A DNA stretch of 28,003 nt from a virus. The notes beneath the pieces are model-generated. The model was not told where the DNA came from. It made no database searches and saw only the letters and a list, made by a program, of their open reading frames with translations. The position numbers were made by a program, and so were the translations under genes. The DNA lies in the IMG/VR virus record IMGVR_UViG_3300033153_012017, positions 1 through 28,003 of that record. One strand, written 5' to 3'. Below are positions 17,662 to 23,065 of this stretch, one piece after another; the first letter of the stretch is position 1, and every line of letters starts with the position of its first letter.

Positions 17662-17962
17662 AGTAGTATCTCCATAGTAATATAATGACTCTTAGCTGAG
17701 AAATTATATTAATGAAGACAGCTAAGAAATTTAAAATAAATTTTAAAGTGTCCTTAGCTAAACTTTCCCTAAAGGAATTCAGAACAGATTGGTATACCCC
17801 AAAAGGAATATATCTATTACCGTAAGTGTATGATATAGCATTTAAAAAAGCAATGTTTTATTTAACAAGTTAGCTTTTTAAAAGGCATATACATTTATAG
17901 GTATATACTTTGTTATACAACTCTATATAATGGGTTATACAAATACAGCACAGGACGTATAA
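17662..17962. promoter_or_regulatory. Divergent control region between capsid gene and accessory island
   Basis: Both flanking genes start here and read outward, so this 301-base gap must hold promoters for both. On the minus strand TATAAT (17703-17708) lies about 40 bases before the capsid ATG. On the plus strand TATAAT (17926-17931) lies about 30 bases before the J-domain kinase ATG, flanked by two GTTATACAA repeats (17912-17920 and 17935-17943). Neither has a good -35 box, which suggests activator or phage-factor dependence. TTAGCT motifs recur: CTTAGCTG at 17691, its complement CAGCTAAG at 17719, CTTAGCTA at 17753, and TTAGCT at 17870. The copies at 17691 and 17719 flank the minus-strand -10 box, so they could be operators. 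Confidence 0.5.
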
Positions 17963-19027
17963 ATGGAACAATTCATATTAATTAATAATGCCAAATTGCC
18001 AGAAGATGTATTTGGTACCGATCCGGATACCATTACTAAAGTATATAAAAAATTGGTGATGCTGGTGCATCCAGATAAGCATGCGCTTAAAGATCAAACC
18101 GAGCAGGATAAATACAGTCAATTATTTCAAAAACTTCAGAAATTAAAACTCGAAGCGGATATTCGAGTGAATTTATCGATTTACGGCACGACCAAGAAAA
18201 CAAAAATTGATTTTGAACCATTTACTATCAAAACGAAACGTCACGAATATACGTTAACGGAATTGTTGGAGCATGGGGACATTTCTAATGTTTGGCGTTG
18301 CCAAAATGAACTCGGTGATCAATTGATTTTGAAGTCCGTTAAAAATCCAGTGAATAATGATCTGGTTAAAAACGAAATCAATATGATTAAAAAAATTAAT
18401 CCTGAAGGTGATGATAAATTATACGCTGAATTTTTCCCTGACGTCATTGATTCATTTGTCATGATGGACGCTACCAAGAAAAAATCACAAGTCATTGTTC
18501 AATCGGATTATAACGCAAAAGGTTATGTTGATTTATTTACGGTTAAGGAAGTTTTTAAAAATAACCCAGATGATGAAATTGTTAGCCGGCATCTGGTTTG
18601 GATCTTCAAACGATTGTTGATGACGGTAGGTTATTTACATAATCGTAGTTTAGTACATGGCTCGGTCATACCTCCCCATGTGCTCGTTCATCCCGTTGAT
18701 CATTCTATTAAATTACTGGACTGGTCATACATGGTGAAAGGTAGTGATAAAATTAAAGCAATTTCCAATGCGTACGTTGATTTTTATCCAGTTGAAGTGA
18801 TGAATAAAGGGGGTATTTCAGGCGTAACGGATATTTACATGATCGTTCATACTATTCAATGGCTACTTCCAGAAGATCGGATGCCGTTATTTATGAAACG
18901 GTTTTTCAAAGGTTGTTTATCTCACAGGCATTACGATGCGTGGGGATTACATGCCGAGTTCGACGGAATTGTTGAAGCACATTACGGCGAACCAAAATAC
19001 ATAAAATTAGACACACAGGAGAATTAA
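17963..19027 (+). CDS. J-domain fused to a degenerate protein kinase domain
   Basis: A 354-residue protein. Residues about 1-70 form a J-domain with the HPDK motif at 36-39, which in DnaJ proteins stimulates Hsp70 ATPase. Residues about 95-340 resemble a protein kinase: LILKSV with the ATP-binding Lys124, a helix C Glu138 (NEINMI), and a DFG-like DWS with Asp253. The catalytic loop reads HGSVIPPHVLV (232-242): the HRD aspartate is Ser234 and the catalytic Asn is His239. This predicts a pseudokinase or an atypical kinase. It opens the plus-strand island, has a GCACAGGA ribosome site, and is followed by an unknown gene and a vWA gene. Function unknown: possibly a chaperone-recruiting scaffold that senses nucleotide. 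Confidence 0.8.
   Translation: MEQFILINNAKLPEDVFGTDPDTITKVYKKLVMLVHPDKHALKDQTEQDKYSQLFQKLQKLKLEADIRVNLSIYGTTKKTKIDFEPFTIKTKRHEYTLTELLEHGDISNVWRCQNELGDQLILKSVKNPVNNDLVKNEINMIKKINPEGDDKLYAEFFPDVIDSFVMMDATKKKSQVIVQSDYNAKGYVDLFTVKEVFKNNPDDEIVSRHLVWIFKRLLMTVGYLHNRSLVHGSVIPPHVLVHPVDHSIKLLDWSYMVKGSDKIKAISNAYVDFYPVEVMNKGGISGVTDIYMIVHTIQWLLPEDRMPLFMKRFFKGCLSHRHYDAWGLHAEFDGIVEAHYGEPKYIKLDTQEN
19011..19020 (+). promoter_or_regulatory. Extended ribosome-binding leader ACACACAGGA
   Basis: A perfect 10-base leader overlapping the end of the kinase gene, 8 bases before the ATG of the 110-residue gene. GAGAATTAACATG, covering the last bases of the leader and the start codon, is repeated exactly before the vWA gene. 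Confidence 0.8.
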
Positions 19028-19028
19028 C

Positions 19029-19361
19029 ATGTATTTTGAGGTGGATGGATGGAATAATTTTTGTCGGATTTTTGAATTACCAGCGGCCTACCCAAGTGAT
19101 TTTTGCATGCCGGCTATACCAGTGAACTTTAATATGGTTGATTGGTTTAATCCAATCCAAGATCTTCCAGTCCCCGCTGTGAGCAAGGAACTTTGGGTAG
19201 AAAAGGTTGGTGAAATTGAAGTTAAGAAAATTGACATAAAAACACTACAGATAAGTCTATTGTCATTTTTAAAAGGCAAGCAATACGTTAAACAAGGAAG
19301 ACAATATCTTGTATTAACTGATTTCGGAGCAAGCTTCACCTTTGAAGCTGATCCACAATAA
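19029..19361 (+). CDS. Unknown protein between kinase-like and vWA genes
   Basis: A 110-residue protein that I do not recognise. It starts MYFEVDGWNNFCRIFELP, has a Pro- and aromatic-rich middle (FNMVDWFNPIQDLPVPAV), and ends in a beta-rich part (YVKQGRQYLVLTDFGASFTF). No signal peptide or membrane segment. The C-terminal QYLVLTDFG is reminiscent of a small beta-barrel but not assignable. It has the strong ACACACAGGA leader and sits one base after the kinase gene stop, so it is co-transcribed and probably translated with its neighbours. A role as an adaptor between the kinase-like and vWA proteins is only a guess. Confidence 0.75.
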   Translation: MYFEVDGWNNFCRIFELPAAYPSDFCMPAIPVNFNMVDWFNPIQDLPVPAVSKELWVEKVGEIEVKKIDIKTLQISLLSFLKGKQYVKQGRQYLVLTDFGASFTFEADPQ

Positions 19362-19367
19362 CATTAA

Positions 19368-19377
19368 ACACACAGGA
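19368..19377 (+). promoter_or_regulatory. Extended ribosome-binding leader ACACACAGGA
   Basis: A perfect copy, 8 bases before the ATG of the vWA gene, in the same context as the copy at 19011. Confidence 0.8.
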
Positions 19378-19385
19378 GAATTAAC

Positions 19386-20363
19386 ATGGGCGGTTCAAGT
19401 TGGAACGACGCATTTTATGCAACACGAGCAACATCACGAGTAGATGCAGGTGTATCTGCATTTGCTTACAGTGATTCAGTTAAATCAGGATCAATCAGTG
19501 CTAAAACACATGAAGATCTCGATCCCAAAGGCGTGATCCGAGAATCACGTGATAGTGAAGATCATCCTAACTCCAATGCTATTGGGGTAATGTTCGATGT
19601 AACGGGCTCAATGGGCGGAATTCCTGTTGAATTACAGAAAAAATTACCCAGTTTATTGGGCGTATTGACTCGAAAAGGCTATATCCCTGATCCCCAGATT
19701 TTATTCGGTGCTATCGGGGATTATCGGGCTCGTGATGTTTCGCCATTACAGGTAGGTCAATTTGAATCCGGTAATGAAATGGAAGATGATCTGGAAAAAG
19801 TGTATCTGGAAGGTTCTGGCGGTGGCAATATGGGTGAATCGTATGATTTGGCCATGTGGTTCTTTGCCAATAAAACCAAGATAGATTGTCTGGAAAAACG
19901 AGGTGATAAAGGTTATCTCTTCACCATTGGCGATGAGCCTTTCTTTGATACGGTGCGTAAAGTCGATGTTAAGGCGGTATTTGGTGATGATCTGCAGGCA
20001 GATATCCCATTAAAGGAAGTGGTTGAACAACTGCAGGAAAAATATCATTATTTTCATATTATTCCTTCCGGTGGTTATCGCAGTTCTAGTTCCAAAGACG
20101 GTTGGACTAAATTATTGGGTCAAAATGTATTAATACTGGATGATAGCAATGCCGTTTGTGAAACCATTGCGATGGCAATTGGTGTTAATGAAGATTCCAT
20201 CGACATTGACAATGCTGTAGTGGACTTGGCGGCGGAAGGTTATGATGCCCACGCCATCGCTTCAGCCACTCGTGCAGTAGCGACTATCGCGGGTAATCGC
20301 CCTGCAGTAGTTAGTGGTCAATTGCCAGCTGGCGATAGTGAAGATGATGTCGCTCGTTTGTAA
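19386..20363 (+). CDS. von Willebrand factor A domain protein
   Basis: A 325-residue protein. The vWA fold covers residues about 64-270. The metal site (MIDAS) begins with DVTGSMG at 71-77 (DxTGS in place of DxSxS). Its likely second loop is in GSGGGNMGES (143-152) and the third is Asp183 in FTIGDEPF. These proteins bind a divalent metal and a partner acidic residue, usually as part of a protein complex, often with kinases, chaperones or AAA ATPases. The C-terminal tail is Ala/Asp-rich. No signal peptide or membrane segment, so cytoplasmic. It shares its leader with the preceding gene. Context suggests a vWA/kinase-like/J-domain complex; partner and target unknown. Confidence 0.85.
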   Translation: MGGSSWNDAFYATRATSRVDAGVSAFAYSDSVKSGSISAKTHEDLDPKGVIRESRDSEDHPNSNAIGVMFDVTGSMGGIPVELQKKLPSLLGVLTRKGYIPDPQILFGAIGDYRARDVSPLQVGQFESGNEMEDDLEKVYLEGSGGGNMGESYDLAMWFFANKTKIDCLEKRGDKGYLFTIGDEPFFDTVRKVDVKAVFGDDLQADIPLKEVVEQLQEKYHYFHIIPSGGYRSSSSKDGWTKLLGQNVLILDDSNAVCETIAMAIGVNEDSIDIDNAVVDLAAEGYDAHAIASATRAVATIAGNRPAVVSGQLPAGDSEDDVARL

Positions 20364-20517
20364 AAAGTTTAGCGGTTCGGATGACATACCCTATAGTCGT
20401 TAAATTTCGCTTTCCTCTGATGAATGAACTAACGAAGAGGCGTTGAGTCGGTAACGTAATGAAGATGGACGTGAGGCCAAGAGACTACCGGCAACCTCAC
20501 ACACTTAAATTAAAATT
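20364..20517 (+). ncRNA. Candidate structured RNA / 5' leader element
   Basis: This 154-base gap is richer in GC than the AT-rich gene that follows and is full of complementary segments. TCGTTA (20397-20402) pairs with TAACGA (20430-20435). CCTCT (20414-20418) pairs with AGAGG (20436-20440). GAGG, TTG and CGGTA (20437-20453) pair in order with TACCG, CAA and CCTC (20486-20498). GTGAGG (20471-20476) can instead pair with CCTCAC (20495-20500), so the last segment has two mutually exclusive partners. That is the pattern of a switching leader. No T-run follows, so control would be on translation or processing rather than termination. I do not recognise a known riboswitch, ribozyme or tRNA. Confidence 0.45.
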
Positions 20518-20685
20518 ATGAACAAAGAGTATACTCGTTTAATTTATGAATTGAATAAAACATACCGTATTGAATTAGCGGTTAATTCTCTTAAATTATT
20601 AAACGATTATAAAAAGAAAGAATTTGATCCCAATCGAATTAGAAAAGCAATAAATATTGCTATACAGAACCAAAGTTATTTTTAA
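20518..20685 (+). CDS. Small basic helical protein of unknown function
   Basis: A 55-residue reading frame, MNKEYTRLIYELNKTYRIEL and so on, ending AIQNQSYF. It is Lys/Asn/Ile-rich, predicted helical, with a basic patch (DYKKKEF, NRIRKA). It fills the space between the structured segment and the aldolase-like gene and ends 16 bases before the next ATG, so its stop is well placed for an operon gene. Against it: no Shine-Dalgarno sequence precedes the ATG (CTTAAATTAAAATT), unlike every other gene of the island. It may be translated only when the leader refolds, or be a decayed gene. Confidence 0.5.
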   Translation: MNKEYTRLIYELNKTYRIELAVNSLKLLNDYKKKEFDPNRIRKAINIAIQNQSYF

Positions 20686-20701
20686 AATTAAAGGAATTGA
20701 A

Positions 20702-21742
20702 ATGAATATGTACATTGTGGGTGGTACGTTCGATGTTGGACGAGGTAAATTCTCGCATTTTATAGAAGTTATGGGCAATTACTTTCCTAAGGCTATTACC
20801 ATCAACGGGGGTAACATTAACGATTTATATTTATTCAGGCCACATGATATCGACGTGTTAATTTGGATGCCTAACGTTGATAACGCTGAAGATAAGATCT
20901 TACCCAGACTCAAAGTTATGAATCCTAAAATGGTACTTGTTTCCAGCAAACGGGTCATTGAAAAGAAGTACAGTAATTATGATCTGGTTAATCGCCTGAT
21001 TAATACTCGATCTAATTTAGGAATTATTATTGATAAAATGAGATTTAATTATTGGTTTTCACTCATCGATCCATTGGGTAATATTTTTTGTAGAAGTTTT
21101 CAATTAAAATCAATGCTCCCTGTTTTATCTCAACGTATTGATGAATTAATGGAAGTAAAACGAATAAGTTCTCAACAACTGGAATTTGATATCGATCCTG
21201 ATTCATCTCCACCTTCAGCTGATTTTTTAGAGGCGGTGCGTTGTTACGGCACCGAATTTAGCTCATATGTTCAGGCAAATAACCCTGATCGATTTTTAGG
21301 CAATGCTTCTACTCGATGTGAATGGGGATTTCCAGCAGAACGTCGAACTGACCATATCTGGGTCAGTCGTCGTAATGTTAATAAGGAAAGTGTATCAGCT
21401 GATGACTTTGTTAAGGTTTACTTGTGTGCCGGTAAAGTTCGATACCTTGGTGCAAATAAACCTTCTGTTGATTCAGCAATTCAAATTGAATTATTTGAAC
21501 GGTTCAAAAATATTAATTACATTATCCATGGTCACTGTTACGTAGATGGTGCAAAGTTTACCGAGAGTAAATTGCCTTGTGGCGATTTGAATGAGTTGCA
21601 TGAAATAAATAAGTTAGCGCCTGATCAGAACAGTACGTTCGTAGTAATAAATTTGCTGGGACATGGTTGTTTGATTATGTCTAAAACTGTTGAAAATTTA
21701 TATAAAGTAAAACTGCAAAGCAGACCTTTGCTGGAAGATTAA
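20702..21742 (+). CDS. Rossmann-like domain fused to class II aldolase/adducin-like domain
   Basis: A 346-residue protein from MNMYIVGGTF; the ATG at 20702 has AAGGA six bases upstream. An in-frame ATG at 20657 overlaps the small gene and has no ribosome site. Residues 1-150 look like a Rossmann-type nucleotide-binding or flavoprotein-like domain (VGGTFDVGRGKF, DIDVLIWMP, KMVLVSSK). Residues about 175-330 match class II aldolases: GNASTR at 200-205, KPSVD at 253-257, the metal-binding HGH at 276-278, and LLGHGCLI with His321 as the third ligand. The usual catalytic Glu is Asp257. The zinc site looks intact, so a real lyase, epimerase or related reaction is possible. It sits directly before the adenylosuccinate synthetase-like gene and probably acts with it. 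Substrate unknown. Confidence 0.72.
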   Translation: MNMYIVGGTFDVGRGKFSHFIEVMGNYFPKAITINGGNINDLYLFRPHDIDVLIWMPNVDNAEDKILPRLKVMNPKMVLVSSKRVIEKKYSNYDLVNRLINTRSNLGIIIDKMRFNYWFSLIDPLGNIFCRSFQLKSMLPVLSQRIDELMEVKRISSQQLEFDIDPDSSPPSADFLEAVRCYGTEFSSYVQANNPDRFLGNASTRCEWGFPAERRTDHIWVSRRNVNKESVSADDFVKVYLCAGKVRYLGANKPSVDSAIQIELFERFKNINYIIHGHCYVDGAKFTESKLPCGDLNELHEINKLAPDQNSTFVVINLLGHGCLIMSKTVENLYKVKLQSRPLLED

Positions 21743-21780
21743 CTACCAATTTGGTAATTATTGGTAGTTAATTGGTAGTT
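21741..21780 (+). repeat. Alternative hairpins from three copies of AACTACCAAT/ATTGGTAGTT
   Basis: AACTACCAAT (21741-21750) is followed by two copies of its exact complement, ATTGGTAGTT (21760-21769 and 21771-21780). The left arm can pair with either, giving loops of 9 or 20 bases. The element fills the gap to the ribosome site of the synthetase-like gene. It may be an operator, an mRNA stability or processing element, or a translational control. It lacks a T-run. Confidence 0.6.
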
Positions 21781-21799
21781 AAAACTTAAAGGAATTAAA

Positions 21800-23065
21800 A
21801 TGAAAAAAGCATTTATTGTCACCGACCTGATGTTCGGTGATAGCGGTAAAGGTACCATTACGGATTATCTGGCAAAAACTCACGATGCCAGCTTAGTAGT
21901 TAAATTCAACGGTGGTTCGCAGGCGGCGCATAACGTAGTGCTACCGAATGGTACCCACTTCACGTTCTCTCAGTTTGGTAGTGGCTCCTTCCAAGGTGCA
22001 AACACTTACTTATCTGAATATGTGTCGGTTGATCCACTGGCCATGTTGGCTGAAGGTGATGCTTTATCTGGGATTATGGATACGAATGCATTTACACTTA
22101 TGGGTGTTAATGCGAAATGCCCAATAATTACCCCGTATCATAAAGCGTATAATCGTGCTCTGGAAGAACATCGAGGTGATAGTCGGCATGGTAGTTGTGG
22201 TGTAGGACATGGTATTTGTGTTGAGATGCAAAAAGATGGAACTGCTCCTACTCTTTACTTCGGTGAATTACGGTCATCATCTATTGTATGGCGTAAATTA
22301 CGTGAGATCTGCGAACACTTAGTCAAAAAAGCATGGAGTTCTGGATTTTCTATCAGTGGTTTGGATCATTACGAGATCAATAACGACTTCAAAAAGTTGT
22401 ATGACTTAGTTACTGAAGTTTATAACCCAAACCCCATGTTGAATAATTGCCAAACCGTTATTTTCGAAGGCGCCCAAGGTGCATTGTTGGATGAATGGCA
22501 TGGATTCAATCCCCATACTACGTGGAGTACCACTACTCGTAAGAATGCGGATTCTATTATCAAGAAATACACACAGGAATTTGGACTTATCAACGATGAG
22601 GTAAAAGTGCATAATTACGGTGTTATGCGTACTTACATGACCCGTCATGGAGCAGGACCATTTCCTTCGGAAACTAAAGAGCCAATGAAAGGTTGGATCT
22701 TCGATGATCATAACAGTACGGGAGACTGGCAGGGTACGTTTCGTACGGGATTTCTGGATTTACCGTTGTTGAAATACGCTTTAAGTTTTGCGGGTGTGAA
22801 TAGTATTGCGTTGACTCACTGGGACACGATGTCTGCTTACTTTTCATACGTAAAGTCTTATGAAGATGGTGATACTTTTTTAAAAAGAAACGGGACTCCA
22901 AATTTATTTCAATCTGAAGATATGATGTGGCACTTAAAGGATTCCAAACCAGTATATACTCAATACAAAGGTAATATCAGGGAATTGATCGATGATCAAT
23001 TCCCCGATACACCAGTATCTATTATTTCCAGTGGCCAGACATGGGAAGACAAAATAGAAGTTTAA
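21800..23065 (+). CDS. Adenylosuccinate synthetase paralogue (PurA/PurZ superfamily)
   Basis: A 421-residue enzyme of near normal length. PurA enzymes join L-aspartate to IMP using GTP; phage PurZ does so on dGMP on the route to 2-aminoadenine. Conserved here: GDSGKG (13-18, the GDEGKG loop, catalytic Asp14 kept), His44 (PurA His41), FEGAQG (222-227), TRHGAGPFPSE (281-291), and the C-terminal IISSGQTWED. Changed: Glu after the Asp is Ser15, the IMP-contact GTTGRG reads GSCGVG (131-136), the arginine-rich aspartate loop GRRRRTG is replaced by GDWQGTFRTG (308-317), and the guanine-recognising KLD is HWD (340-342). Substrate or cofactor therefore probably differs from PurA. No dATP hydrolase or DNA polymerase is in the window, so a Z-genome is unproven. 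AAGGA precedes the ATG. Confidence 0.85.
   Translation: MKKAFIVTDLMFGDSGKGTITDYLAKTHDASLVVKFNGGSQAAHNVVLPNGTHFTFSQFGSGSFQGANTYLSEYVSVDPLAMLAEGDALSGIMDTNAFTLMGVNAKCPIITPYHKAYNRALEEHRGDSRHGSCGVGHGICVEMQKDGTAPTLYFGELRSSSIVWRKLREICEHLVKKAWSSGFSISGLDHYEINNDFKKLYDLVTEVYNPNPMLNNCQTVIFEGAQGALLDEWHGFNPHTTWSTTTRKNADSIIKKYTQEFGLINDEVKVHNYGVMRTYMTRHGAGPFPSETKEPMKGWIFDDHNSTGDWQGTFRTGFLDLPLLKYALSFAGVNSIALTHWDTMSAYFSYVKSYEDGDTFLKRNGTPNLFQSEDMMWHLKDSKPVYTQYKGNIRELIDDQFPDTPVSIISSGQTWEDKIEV

Noticed and set aside
17841-17883. Possible terminator hairpin TTTAAAAAAGC/GCTTTTTAAAA
   Set aside because: Mostly A/T pairs with a long loop and no clear T-run outside the stem; no gene ends nearby.
20374-20402. tRNA-like GGTTCGGAT segment
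   Set aside because: No 5-pair T-arm, anticodon arm or acceptor stem can be built around it.
20416-20450. Hammerhead ribozyme core (CTGATGA followed by GAA and later GTC)
   Set aside because: The segment between CTGATGA and GAA cannot form stem II, and the bases after GTC do not pair with those before CTGATGA.
22569-22578. ACACACAGGA inside the synthetase-like gene
   Set aside because: It encodes YTQE in frame and no start codon follows at useful distance; treated as chance.
21800-23065. Calling the synthetase-like gene purZ and the phage a 2-aminoadenine phage
   Set aside because: The catalytic Asp is kept, and no DatZ, MazZ or DpoZ gene is visible in the window, so the stronger claim is not supported.
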